From the NCBI GenBank assembly GCA_002409585.1, contig DHNP01000040.1, forward strand, positions 1 through 23,940: 23,940 nt of DNA. Reading direction: 5' to 3'. Below the pieces are notes generated by a model, which made no database searches, was not told the origin of the DNA, and saw nothing but the letters and a program-made list of their open reading frames with translations. This stretch comes from Ruminococcaceae bacterium UBA5413 (GTDB lineage: Bacteria; Bacillota; Clostridia; Oscillospirales; Acutalibacteraceae). Position numbers and translations under genes: made by a program. Shown piece after piece: positions 5,491 to 13,188 of this stretch; positions within the stretch are counted from its first letter, which is position 1; the number at the start of each line of letters is the position of its first letter.

Positions 5491-7365
5491 TCAGCCTTTC
5501 CCGCGCCTGCCGAGCCAGATAAGCAGCACTGATATATCAGCCGGGCTCACCCCGGATATCCTGCTTGCCTGCCCTATATTTTCCGGCCTTACCGCCTGCA
5601 GCTTTTCCTGTGCCTCAGCCCTTATGCCGGTTATGGACCCGTAGTCAACGTTTTCCGGCAGGCACAGCTTTTCGTAGCGGCGCATCTCGGTTATCTGCGC
5701 TTTCTGCCGTTTCATATATCCCTCGTACTTTATCTCTATCTCTGCGTTCTCAAAAACCGCTTCCGGAAAATCCGGCCGGCCGGCGTCGATGCTTTTAAGC
5801 GCCCCATAGCTTATCTGCGGCCTGCGCAGAAGGTCCGCGAGCTTTACGCCGGTCTGCACAGGCGTTGTTCCATGTGAAACTAAAATACCGTTAAGTTCTT
5901 CCGTAGGCGCAAAAACAGTTTCTCCGGCGCGTTTAAGCTCCTCTTTTTTTTGGTTCTCCTTAGTGAGGAACCTTGCCCAACGTTCGTCATTTATAAGGCC
6001 TATCTTCCTGCCGATGGGCGTCATGCGCTCATCGGCGTTATCCTGGCGCAGCACGAGGCGGTACTCGCTGCGCGAGGTCATCATGCGGTACGGTTCGTCC
6101 GTTCCTTTAGTGATGAGGTCGTCCACGAGAGTGCCTATATATGAGCTTGCCCTGTCGAGCACCATAGGCTCCCTGCCTTTGATTTTCAGCGCGGCGTTTA
6201 TGCCCGCGACTATTCCCTGGGCGGCGGCCTCCTCGTAACCTGAGCTGCCGTTAAACTGCCCGGCTCCGTAAAGCCCCGGGAAATCCTTAAACTCAAGCGT
6301 AGAGTTAAGCTGCAGCGGGTCGGCGCAATCGTACTCTATGGCATATGCCGTACGCATTATCTGCACGTGCTCAAGGCCGGGTATGGTGTGGTAAAACGCT
6401 ATCTGCACATCTTCCGGCAGCGAAGAACTCATGCCCTGCAGGTACATTTCCTCTGTGTCAAGGCCGCACGGCTCGATAAACAGCTGGTGGCGTTTTTTGT
6501 CCTTAAACCTCATTATCTTTGTTTCTATGCTCGGGCAGTAACGCGGGCCTATACCCTCTATCTTGCCGCCGTAAAGCGGCGAGCGGCCGATATTTTTAAG
6601 TATTATTTCTTTCGTTTTCTCGTTTGTCCAAGATATATAGCAGACTTCGCGGTTTTTTCCCGGTACAAGCGTATCGTAAGAAAACGGCACGACAGGGTCG
6701 TCGCCCTTCTGCACTTCAAGGCCGCCGAAGTCTATGCTTGACCTTAAAACGCGCGCCGGCGTACCGGTTTTAAACCTGCGGAGTGAAATGCCGAGCTTTT
6801 TAAGCGATTCCCCTAAAAACGCCGCCGGAAACATACCGTCAGGCCCTCCGTCGTAAGAAACGTCGCCTACGAAAATTTTCCCCGTAAGGTAAGTGCCGGT
6901 GGCAAAAACCACCGCTTTAACCGTATACGAAGCGCCCATGCGCGTTGTTACGTGCCAAAGCGCGCCCTCCGCGTGCGTTACGCCGACGACCTCGGCCTGC
7001 TTTAAAAACAGGTTTGGCTGAAGCTCAAGTTTATGCTTCATAACCGTACTGTATTTTCTCCTGTCTATCTGCGCACGGAGCGAATGTACCGCGGGGCCCT
7101 TGCCTTTGTTGAGCATGCGGCTCTGCAAAAAACACTCGTCGGTCGTTTTGCCCATCTCGCCGCCAAGGGCGTCTATCTCCCTTACAAGGTGGCCTTTGGC
7201 TGTGCCGCCTATAGACGGGTTGCACGGGCAGTTGCCTACGGCGTCAAGGTTTATGGTAAAAACGAGCGTCGAGCATCCGAGCCTTGCGGCGGCAAGCCCC
7301 GCCTCAATGCCCGCGTGCCCGGCGCCTACTACTGCGACGTCGTAATTTCCGGCATCATATTCCAA
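5491..7365 (-). CDS. mnmG: tRNA uridine-34 5-carboxymethylaminomethyl modification enzyme MnmG
   Basis: FAD-dependent partner of MnmE (GidA) that installs the cmnm5 group on U34 of certain tRNAs. The Rossmann motif VAVVGAGHAGIEAG comes within the first 25 residues. NCPCNPSIGGTAKGHLVREIDALGGEMG is the diagnostic stretch with the conserved cysteines, and GYEEAAAQG and the KYEGYMKRQ C-terminal region are present. I place the start at TTG 7365 (624 aa): GAGGG lies 7 nt upstream and the resulting N-terminus, (M)EYDAGNYDV, aligns with Bacillus MnmG (MGYEAGQYDV). An alternative TTG at 7383 gives 630 aa with a weaker AGGAAA site. It follows mnmE by under 40 bp and precedes rsmG by 1 bp. A parS-like 16-mer is embedded at 5866-5881. 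Confidence 0.97.
   Translation of the reverse strand: MEYDAGNYDVAVVGAGHAGIEAGLAAARLGCSTLVFTINLDAVGNCPCNPSIGGTAKGHLVREIDALGGEMGKTTDECFLQSRMLNKGKGPAVHSLRAQIDRRKYSTVMKHKLELQPNLFLKQAEVVGVTHAEGALWHVTTRMGASYTVKAVVFATGTYLTGKIFVGDVSYDGGPDGMFPAAFLGESLKKLGISLRRFKTGTPARVLRSSIDFGGLEVQKGDDPVVPFSYDTLVPGKNREVCYISWTNEKTKEIILKNIGRSPLYGGKIEGIGPRYCPSIETKIMRFKDKKRHQLFIEPCGLDTEEMYLQGMSSSLPEDVQIAFYHTIPGLEHVQIMRTAYAIEYDCADPLQLNSTLEFKDFPGLYGAGQFNGSSGYEEAAAQGIVAGINAALKIKGREPMVLDRASSYIGTLVDDLITKGTDEPYRMMTSRSEYRLVLRQDNADERMTPIGRKIGLINDERWARFLTKENQKKEELKRAGETVFAPTEELNGILVSHGTTPVQTGVKLADLLRRPQISYGALKSIDAGRPDFPEAVFENAEIEIKYEGYMKRQKAQITEMRRYEKLCLPENVDYGSITGIRAEAQEKLQAVRPENIGQASRISGVSPADISVLLIWLGRRGKG
5866..5881. promoter_or_regulatory. 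Candidate parS site inside mnmG
   Basis: TGTTCCATGTGAAACT matches the Bacillota parS consensus TGTTNCACGTGAAACA at 13 of 15 fixed positions (mismatches at positions 8 and 16). Its place, about 6-7 kb from dnaA, is where ParB loading sites cluster. It is coding sequence, so chance is possible, and no Spo0J gene is in the window. Confidence 0.5.
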
Positions 7366-7401
7366 AGTTATTCCCTCTTCCAATATTTCCTGTCAGGTAA
7401 T

Positions 7402-8790
7402 TTATTTTCCTACGCAAAAATGTGAAAACACAGAATCCACAACGGCCTGCGTCGCTTTTTCACCGGTAAGTTCCAAAAGCGCATCTACAGCGCCTTCAAC
7501 GGAAACCGTCACCGCGTCGAGCGTAACGCCAGACTTCAGAGCGCCGTAAGCCTCGCGCACGAACCTGAGCGCTTTTTCAGCCGCGTTGCGCTGCCTTTCA
7601 GTAAAGAGCATGCAGCTTTCAGGTTCGAGCTTATCCGTGCCGAGCACCGAGGCGACGGTCTCCTCAAGCCGCTTAAGCCCTTCTCCCGTAACCGCGGACA
7701 TGCAGACGGTATGCTTAAATTTTCCTTTAATAAAATCAATATCGGCCTTTAAAGGCAAATCTATTTTGTTTACAACGGCTACGCACCTTGTTTTTCCAAT
7801 TTCTTTTATAAGGTTCATGTCGTCGCCGCCGAGCGGCTGCGACGCATCGAAAACAGCCAGCACAAGCTCTGACGAGCGTATCATGCCGTAAGCCCTGTTT
7901 ACGCCTATAAGCTCTACAGGGTCGGCGCTTGCCCTTATGCCGGCCGTATCGGACAAAAGAAGCGGTATGCCGCCGAACATGACTGTGTTTTCAACTACGT
8001 CGCGCGTTGTACCGGCGTACTCCGTAACGATGGAACGCTCGCACCCCGAAAGCAGGTTCATCAGCGTTGACTTGCCGGCGTTCGGCCTGCCCGCTATGGT
8101 TGTTTTAACGCCCTCACGCACCGCGCGGCCGGCTTCAAACATATCTATAAGGCCCTTAAGGTCTTTTTCCGCGTTTAAAAGCGTGTTGCCAAGATTGTCG
8201 GGATTCACCTGCGGTATATCTTCCTCAGGGTAATCAGCCCATGCCGAGAGGTGCGCGGCGGCGGCAACGAGGCTGTCTTTGACGCTTTTTATTTTTTTGT
8301 CGAGCGCCCCGTCATGTCCGGCAAGCGCCGACCTTGCCGCGGCTTCGCCTTTTGCGGATATGAGCTGCATTACCGACTCTGCCTGCGTAAGGCTGATTTT
8401 CCCGTTCATAAAAGCACGCCGCGTAAACTCCCCCGGTCCGGCAGGGGACGCGCCTGCGGCAAAAACGGCCCTTAGCACGCGGCGCAGCACCGTAAGACCG
8501 CCGTGGCACGAAAGTTCAACCACGTTTTCGCCCGTATAGCTGTTAGGCTCCCTGAAGTTAAGGGCTACGGCCTCGTCTATGTCGCCTTTTTCGTCGCGGA
8601 CCCTGCCGTAAAGCGCCCTGTAGCCTTTTATATCGTCAAGCTTTTTGCCGGAAACAGAGTAAAAAACTTTTTCCGCGACTTTTCTCGCATCCTTACCGGA
8701 AATGCGTATAACGCCTATGCCGCCCGCCGCCTGCGGAGTTGAAATGGCCGCTATGGCGCTTTTGGAAGGCATGTCAAAAAAATGCTGCAT
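7402..8790 (-). CDS. mnmE: tRNA uridine-34 modification GTPase MnmE
   Basis: A 462-residue GTPase (TrmE) that forms the alpha2-beta2 complex with MnmG to modify U34 of tRNA. The N-terminal tetrahydrofolate-binding domain (about 11-125, IAAISTP, SCHGG, GPGEFTRRAFMNGKI) is followed by a helical domain and an inserted G domain: G1 GRPNAGKS (234-241), G2 TTRD (261-264), G3 DTAG (281-284), G4 NKID (341-344). The C-terminus FCVGK has the catalytic cysteine (C459) in a variant of the usual FC[IL]GK. The ATG at 8790 has GGGGGAA upstream. It leads the mnmE-mnmG-rsmG unit, separated from jag by terminator hairpins. I see no clear promoter in the short gap 8791-8837; readthrough or a promoter overlapping the hairpins is likely. 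Confidence 0.97.
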   Translation of the reverse strand: MQHFFDMPSKSAIAAISTPQAAGGIGVIRISGKDARKVAEKVFYSVSGKKLDDIKGYRALYGRVRDEKGDIDEAVALNFREPNSYTGENVVELSCHGGLTVLRRVLRAVFAAGASPAGPGEFTRRAFMNGKISLTQAESVMQLISAKGEAAARSALAGHDGALDKKIKSVKDSLVAAAAHLSAWADYPEEDIPQVNPDNLGNTLLNAEKDLKGLIDMFEAGRAVREGVKTTIAGRPNAGKSTLMNLLSGCERSIVTEYAGTTRDVVENTVMFGGIPLLLSDTAGIRASADPVELIGVNRAYGMIRSSELVLAVFDASQPLGGDDMNLIKEIGKTRCVAVVNKIDLPLKADIDFIKGKFKHTVCMSAVTGEGLKRLEETVASVLGTDKLEPESCMLFTERQRNAAEKALRFVREAYGALKSGVTLDAVTVSVEGAVDALLELTGEKATQAVVDSVFSHFCVGK

Positions 8791-8837
8791 AAATTTCCCC
8801 CAAAAAAAGAGGACAATTCATAACGAACCGCCCCTTT

Positions 8838-8880
8838 AAAAAACACGGCAAAACACGATTGCCGTCCGCCTTTCAGGCGG
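8838..8880 (-). terminator. Minus-strand terminator between jag and mnmE
   Basis: On the minus strand a CCGCC/GGCGG hairpin (8866-8880) is followed by a 7-bp stem (ACGGCAA 8845-8851 with TTGCCGT 8859-8865) and then G plus six T (8843-8838). It lies about 50 bp after the jag stop, and should uncouple or attenuate the rpmH-jag operon from mnmE-mnmG-rsmG. Confidence 0.72.
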
Positions 8881-8930
8881 AAAATATCATAATTTTACCG
8901 ATATCTTATAAAATAAAACGTGCTCTTTTG

Positions 8931-9632
8931 TCACGCCTTAGGAGGGACGCCGCCGTTCATGTCTTTTGGGTTTAAAGGCGGCCTGCCGCCCCTTCGCTGC
9001 TGATAACGGTCGTTAACGGGGCCTATGACCACGTGCCTGTTCAGGTTTTCCCCTTCAGACCATGAACGCGCGCCGTTGACAGTCTGCACAACCATATGTA
9101 TTATGCGCCTTTCGTACGGGTTCATCGGCTCAAGGGCAGAGCTGCGTCCGGTCCTTACGGCTTTTTTTGCAAGCCTCGTGCCGAGCAGTTCGAGCGTCTG
9201 CCTGCGCTTTTCGCGGTAATTGCCTATGTCGAGAGTTACCCTGTAATAGTCGCCGCCGGCGTGGTTAGCGACAAGGCCCGCAAGGTACTGCAGCGCATCG
9301 AGCGTTTCGCCGCGGTGCCCGATTATAAACCCTATGTCCGCGCCGTCAAGAGTAAGCATGGCGCCGTTTTCTTCTTTTTTGACATTAATACTTACTTTGT
9401 CAAGGCCCATGCAGCCTATGACCTTTTTAAGGTAATCTGCCGCTTTCTGCGCAGGGTCGTCTTCAATATAAGCCCTTACCTTAGCCGGGCTTCCGCCGAA
9501 AATACCAAAAGTTTTACGAGTCGGCATTGCAAGGATTTCAAACTGAGCATCATAAGACTCGACCCCGAGGGCCCTGCACGCGTTTTCTTTGGCAAGTTCA
9601 ACAGTATCTCCGGTCCCTATTGCTTCTTTCAT
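8931..9632 (-). CDS. jag: RNA-binding protein Jag/KhpB (EloR)
   Basis: A cytosolic RNA-binding protein; in Bacillota the family (Jag, KhpB, EloR) influences cell elongation and division, often with KhpA. Domain order is complete: Jag-N (about 1-52, with TRKTFGIFGG), a type-II KH domain (about 76-150) with the GHRG loop at 105-108, and an R3H domain (about 150-205) with NPYERRIIH at 171-179. A short basic tail is QQRRGGRPP. I start at the ATG at 9632 (233 aa) because GGGAGGT lies 8 nt upstream and Jag-N begins right there; the ATG at 9674 would add 14 atypical residues. It follows yidC, its usual partner, with a hairpin between. Confidence 0.95.
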   Translation of the reverse strand: MKEAIGTGDTVELAKENACRALGVESYDAQFEILAMPTRKTFGIFGGSPAKVRAYIEDDPAQKAADYLKKVIGCMGLDKVSINVKKEENGAMLTLDGADIGFIIGHRGETLDALQYLAGLVANHAGGDYYRVTLDIGNYREKRRQTLELLGTRLAKKAVRTGRSSALEPMNPYERRIIHMVVQTVNGARSWSEGENLNRHVVIGPVNDRYQQRRGGRPPLNPKDMNGGVPPKA

Positions 9633-9690
9633 TTTGCGATACCTCCCAAGGCATTTCAGCTTTCTAAACAACACCCGAACTTTTAATAAA

Positions 9691-9719
9691 CGCCGCGCTC
9701 CTTAACGGCGCGCACGGCG
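9691..9719 (-). terminator. GC-rich hairpin between yidC and jag
   Basis: On the minus strand CGCCG-(TG)-CGC pairs with GCG-CGGCG around an 11-nt loop, followed by TTTATTAAAAG. This may be an attenuating terminator or RNA processing element within the operon. The U-run is interrupted, so the call is tentative. Confidence 0.4.
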
Positions 9720-9753
9720 GAGCCAGAAAAAACCGAGGCAAATAAAACCCGTG

Positions 9754-10743
9754 TCAGCCTTTTTTTGCTGCACCGCTTTTAGGGCGTATATTTTTTTCAC
9801 TTTTATAAACGGGAGACGGTTTCAGCTTAGCTTCTTCTTCCTGCAGTAAGGCGACGTGCCTTGCTTCAGCAACTGCGGTAAGGTCAACAGGGTTGTACCA
9901 CCTGTTCATGGCGAGCGTCTGCAGAAACGCCACAACCGTCGAGATGAACCAGTAAAAGCCGACCGCGGCAGGCATTATGCATGCCCAGTAAGCCGTTAAA
10001 AGCGGGAAAAAGTACATCATAAATTTCATGCATCCCTGCTGCTGCTGCATGCCGGGCTGCATCTTCATGGTAAAGTACTGCGTCGCAATGGAAGACACGA
10101 GGCACGCTACGGGGATTATCCATAAATTCGAACTGAAAAGCGTAGCGAAAATATGCGAGCCGTTGCACGGGGTATTTAAAAGGTCAAGCCCTAAAAATTT
10201 AAACCCATGGCTGAAAAGCTCTATCCGCGAAAGCTCCGGCCCGCTGAACATGGTAAGGAACGGCTTTAAGCCGGAGTAATACTTTATTATCTCTATCTGC
10301 GCATATTTTGTGTCTATCATAGAGCTTATGCCCGGTATCTGCGTTATCATATCGGTAGCTTTTGAAACAGCGCCCGCTGAAATGTGGACGGCGTTTGAAA
10401 GGGGGTAAAGCACCGTATAATAAAGCCCGAGCATTATAAGCATTGGCACGAACATCGTAAGGCAGCCGCCCGTGGGGCTAACGCCTTCTTTTTCGTACAG
10501 CTTTTCTGTTTCGATCTGAAGTTTCTGTTTGTCATTGCCGTATTTTTTCTGAAGTTCTTTCTGCTTGGCGGCAAGCTTGCTTGTAGCAGCCATTGACTTC
10601 TGCTGCTTAACGGAAAAAGGAAAGATAAGGAGTTTTGTCGCGATGGTAAAAAGGATTATAGCTACGCCGTAATTGTTTATTATCTTATAAAAAAACCAAA
10701 GTAAATAGCCTAAAAGGCTGCCGAAAAAATTAAATATCTCCAT
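9754..10743 (-). CDS. yidC: Membrane protein insertase YidC/OxaA
   Basis: A 329-residue insertase that folds proteins into the inner membrane alone or with SecYEG. It has the short Gram-positive architecture: a first hydrophobic helix (about 8-38) ending in LLIFPFSVKQQKSM, where the conserved basic residue of the hydrophilic groove would lie. A charged cytosolic hairpin (about 47-88, AAKQKELQKKYGNDKQKLQ) leads into GVSPTGGCLTMFVPMLIMLGLYYTV, and further helices fall at about 207-228 (NLWIIPVACLVSSIATQYF) and 241-283. There is no lipobox cysteine near the N-terminus, unlike SpoIIIJ, and the tail is basic (ending SGAAKKG). It is encoded right after yidD in the rpmH operon. Confidence 0.96.
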   Translation of the reverse strand: MEIFNFFGSLLGYLLWFFYKIINNYGVAIILFTIATKLLIFPFSVKQQKSMAATSKLAAKQKELQKKYGNDKQKLQIETEKLYEKEGVSPTGGCLTMFVPMLIMLGLYYTVLYPLSNAVHISAGAVSKATDMITQIPGISSMIDTKYAQIEIIKYYSGLKPFLTMFSGPELSRIELFSHGFKFLGLDLLNTPCNGSHIFATLFSSNLWIIPVACLVSSIATQYFTMKMQPGMQQQQGCMKFMMYFFPLLTAYWACIMPAAVGFYWFISTVVAFLQTLAMNRWYNPVDLTAVAEARHVALLQEEEAKLKPSPVYKSEKNIRPKSGAAKKG

Positions 10744-10761
10744 ATTAAAAAAAGTTCCCCT

Positions 10762-10995
10762 TTAAGACCTGCGCCTGTCCTTTTTTTCTGGTACCGGATC
10801 ATATCCGCCACGGCTGAAAGGGTTGCAGCGCAAGATACGGAACAACGCAAGAAAAAAACCTTTAAACGCGCCGAACCGCTCGATAGCCTGTATGGCATAA
10901 TTTGAACACGTGGGGTAATATTTGCAGCATGGTTTTTTATACGGCGAGATACCTTTTTGATAAAACCGTATTAGAAAAATAAAAACTTTTTTCAT
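10762..10995 (-). CDS. yidD: Membrane protein insertion efficiency factor YidD
   Basis: A 77-residue peripheral membrane protein thought to help YidC-dependent insertion. The family core is plain: FYQKGISPYKKPCCKYYPTCSNYAIQAIERFGAFKG (about 12-47) with its conserved cysteines, then RILRCNPFSRGGYDPVP (about 53-69). The N-terminus is short and amphipathic. Its start is 3 bp after the rnpA stop and its end 18 bp before yidC, consistent with one operon. Confidence 0.96.
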   Translation of the reverse strand: MKKVFIFLIRFYQKGISPYKKPCCKYYPTCSNYAIQAIERFGAFKGFFLALFRILRCNPFSRGGYDPVPEKKDRRRS

Positions 10996-10998
10996 TTT

Positions 10999-11334
10999 TT
11001 ACTTTAAAGCTCCGGCCTTTTTAAGCTGGAAAAACATTGCGCGGCGTATGTCCGTACTTTTTACCGCCGCCGTCTTTGACCTCGCCACAAAAATGAAACT
11101 GTAGCCCGGTTTAATCTCCCCCCCGAGCGACCTTAAAGCCGCGCGTATAACCCTGCGCGCCCGGCTGCGCTTAACGGCGTTGCCGATTTTCTTACTTGTA
11201 GTAATGCCTACGCGGACGTCAGGGCCGCGCGTTTTCATAACATATGACACAAGAACCGGGCTTACAAAAGACTTTCCCCTGGAATAGACCCTGCGGAATT
11301 CGCCGTTTTTATTGATAGATAAATAAAAATCCAT
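10999..11334 (-). CDS. rnpA: Ribonuclease P protein component
   Basis: A 111-residue basic protein that binds the RNase P RNA and aids 5'-end maturation of tRNA. The hallmarks are the N-terminal substrate-contacting strand (LSINKNGEFRRVYSRGKS, about 4-21) and the RNR-like helix KKIGNAVKRSRARRVIRAALR (about 44-64). Length fits the family. It lies about 110 bp after rpmH in the classical rpmH-rnpA order, with AAGGGAA about 13 nt before the ATG. The 11335-11445 gap shows no separate promoter I would defend. Confidence 0.95.
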   Translation of the reverse strand: MDFYLSINKNGEFRRVYSRGKSFVSPVLVSYVMKTRGPDVRVGITTSKKIGNAVKRSRARRVIRAALRSLGGEIKPGYSFIFVARSKTAAVKSTDIRRAMFFQLKKAGALK

Positions 11335-11445
11335 ATTAAATTAATATTCCCTTTTGGGCAGGCATGAAGTGCAGGCGGCTTTTAAAGAAAAACCGAAAAG
11401 GCCGTCCGCGCACCCTGAAAACATGCTGCCGTGAAAAGCCCTTTT

Positions 11446-11580
11446 TCAGTAGCTGAGCCTTGCCCTGCCCTTTGCCCTGCGGCGCGAAAGCACCTTACGG
11501 CCGTTGCTTGTCGACATGCGCTTGCGGAACCCGTGTTCCTTTTTGCGGTGAATCTTTTTAGGCTGGTATGTTCTTAACAT
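11446..11580 (-). CDS. rpmH: 50S ribosomal protein L34
   Basis: A 44-residue, strongly basic protein of the large ribosomal subunit, starting MLRTYQPKKIHRKKEHGFRK and ending RRRAKGRARLSY. It matches L34 along its full length (MxRTyQPkk, HGFRkRMsT, GRkVLxrRRaKGRxxLs). GGAGG lies 7 nt upstream of the ATG and a perfect-hexamer promoter further up. It is the first gene of the rpmH-rnpA-yidD-yidC-jag operon and is divergent from dnaA. Confidence 0.97.
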   Translation of the reverse strand: MLRTYQPKKIHRKKEHGFRKRMSTSNGRKVLSRRRAKGRARLSY

Positions 11581-11616
11581 ATTATGACCTCCTTAATCAA
11601 AGCATTGTTATTTTGA

Positions 11617-11646
11617 ATTATATCCTATCCTGCGGCACCGTGTCAA
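11617..11646 (-). promoter_or_regulatory. rpmH: Consensus sigma-A promoter of the rpmH operon
   Basis: On the minus strand, TTGACA (11641-11646) and TATAAT (11617-11622) are both perfect hexamers with an 18-bp spacer, about 37 bp upstream of rpmH. This is the strongest promoter in the window and fits a ribosomal-protein operon. Confidence 0.9.
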
Positions 11647-11689
11647 CCTTAAAAGCAGCCTTAAAGGCGCGCCGGCGGACTTTTACGCC

Positions 11690-11796
11690 CAATATACAAT
11701 ATAAAACAAATATACACGATATAAATATAGCACAATACTGAAAAAAATTCAAAGGAAAATTAAATAAATATATACATAGCAGCGATAAATCACAGT
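11690..11796. other. AT-rich spacer between the divergent rpmH and dnaA promoters
   Basis: The sequence is almost entirely A/T with many ATATA steps. In Bacillota this gap often carries a DnaA-box cluster, but I find no TTATCCACA or single-mismatch copy here. It may still supply curvature or an upstream origin part; nothing specific is visible. Confidence 0.3.
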
Positions 11797-11825
11797 TTGA
11801 AAAAAGGAAACGATTGTGCTATTAT
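11797..11825 (+). promoter_or_regulatory. dnaA: Sigma-A promoter of dnaA
   Basis: TTGAAA (11797-11802), a 17-bp spacer and TATTAT (11820-11825) lie 47 bp upstream of the dnaA ATG, predicting a leader of about 40 nt. No DnaA box overlaps it, so autoregulation through a canonical box is not apparent. Confidence 0.7.
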
Positions 11826-11871
11826 TATACGGTACATACACTGAAATCAACAAATGAGGTATTAACATAAT

Positions 11872-13188
11872 ATGGAGTCGTTTACAGAAATTTGGAATCT
11901 TGTCTGTGCCTACTGCAAAAGTAAAATAACCGAAATAGCGTATTCCACATGGATAAGCAGAATAGAACCCGTTTCCCTTGATTTTTCCGCGGGGACAGCT
12001 GTTTTAAGGGTTCCTAACGAGCTCCACAGGCAGACCATACTGCACTACTACATAGATTTGCTCGAAGAAGCTTTCAAGCAGATTTTTTCGCAGGAGATAC
12101 ATATAAAGATATGTATACCGGAAGAAACGGAACCTAAAGAAAAGGCCGCGCCGCAAAAAAGCGACGACAACAACAGCTACGAGTTTACATTCGACACTTT
12201 CATTGTCGGCTCTTCAAACAAATTCGCCCACGCGGCCTCCATGGCAGTCGCAAGCAAACCGGCGACGCTTTACAACCCGCTTTTCATATACGGTAACTCA
12301 GGCCTCGGAAAAACCCACCTGCTCTACGCCATAAGGCACGAGATAAGCAAAAACTATCCGGAAATGAAAATCGTATATATAAAAGGCGACGAGTTTACAA
12401 ACGAGCTTATAACCTCAATAAGGAACGGCACGACAAACGAGTTCCACCAAAGGTACAGGAAAGCGGACGTATTCCTTGTGGACGACATCCAGTTCATAGC
12501 GGGCAAGGACTCTACGCAGGAGGAGTTCTTCCACACATTCAACACGCTTTATGAAGCAAAAAAGCAGATAGTCCTTACATCGGACAGACCACCTAAAGAC
12601 ATAGCGACACTGGAGGAAAGGCTGCTCACGCGCTTCGAGTGGGGCTTGACAGCCGACATACAGCCGCCAGATTTCGAGACGCGCATAGCAATAATAAAGC
12701 GCAAAGCGGAACTTTTACAGATAAAACTGCCGGACGACGTAGCCGAGTACGTAGCAAACAAACTTAAAAACAACATACGCCAGCTCGAGGGCGCCGTAAA
12801 AAAAATAAAAGCATACCACCTGCTAAACGACAAACCTCTCAATATAACAACAGCGCAGGAAGCCATAAGCGACATAATAAACAACGACCACCCGACACCT
12901 TATACTGTAGAAAAAATCATAGAGGAAGTCGCGCGGACTTTCGGAACCACAAAAGAAAACATCCGCTCATCAAAAAGGTCAGCCAATATATCTTCCGCGC
13001 GTCAGATAGCAATGTACGTAGTAAGGGAGATAACACAGCTGCCTATGACTACCATAGGGAAGGAATTTGGCGGCAGGGACCACTCCACAGTAGTTTACGC
13101 ACTGCAGCAGGTTGAAAAAACAATGCAGAAAGACAGCAAAACAAAGGCCACTGTAGACGACATAATCAAAAACATACGCGACAGATGA
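11872..13188 (+). CDS. dnaA: Chromosomal replication initiator protein DnaA
   Basis: A 438-residue AAA+ initiator that binds DnaA boxes and melts the origin. Domain I (about 1-82, MESFTEIWNLVCAYCKSKI, TWISRIEP) is followed by a short linker (about 83-103), then the AAA+ core: Walker A GNSGLGKTH (141-149), Walker B FLVDDIQFIAGK (201-212) and a sensor/arginine-finger region LEERLLTRFEWGL (247-259). Domain IV carries the DNA-binding signature GGRDHSTV (400-407). It is full length and slightly short because of the linker. GAGGT lies 11 nt before the ATG. Its own promoter is at 11797-11825; dnaN follows after a 306-bp gap with the likely unwinding site. Confidence 0.99.
   Translation: MESFTEIWNLVCAYCKSKITEIAYSTWISRIEPVSLDFSAGTAVLRVPNELHRQTILHYYIDLLEEAFKQIFSQEIHIKICIPEETEPKEKAAPQKSDDNNSYEFTFDTFIVGSSNKFAHAASMAVASKPATLYNPLFIYGNSGLGKTHLLYAIRHEISKNYPEMKIVYIKGDEFTNELITSIRNGTTNEFHQRYRKADVFLVDDIQFIAGKDSTQEEFFHTFNTLYEAKKQIVLTSDRPPKDIATLEERLLTRFEWGLTADIQPPDFETRIAIIKRKAELLQIKLPDDVAEYVANKLKNNIRQLEGAVKKIKAYHLLNDKPLNITTAQEAISDIINNDHPTPYTVEKIIEEVARTFGTTKENIRSSKRSANISSARQIAMYVVREITQLPMTTIGKEFGGRDHSTVVYALQQVEKTMQKDSKTKATVDDIIKNIRDR

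Noticed and set aside
11941..11960. TATTCCACA and overlapping GGATAA in the 5' part of dnaA as DnaA boxes
   Set aside because: Each has two mismatches to the consensus and lies in codons conserved for the domain I sequence; there is no cluster around them.
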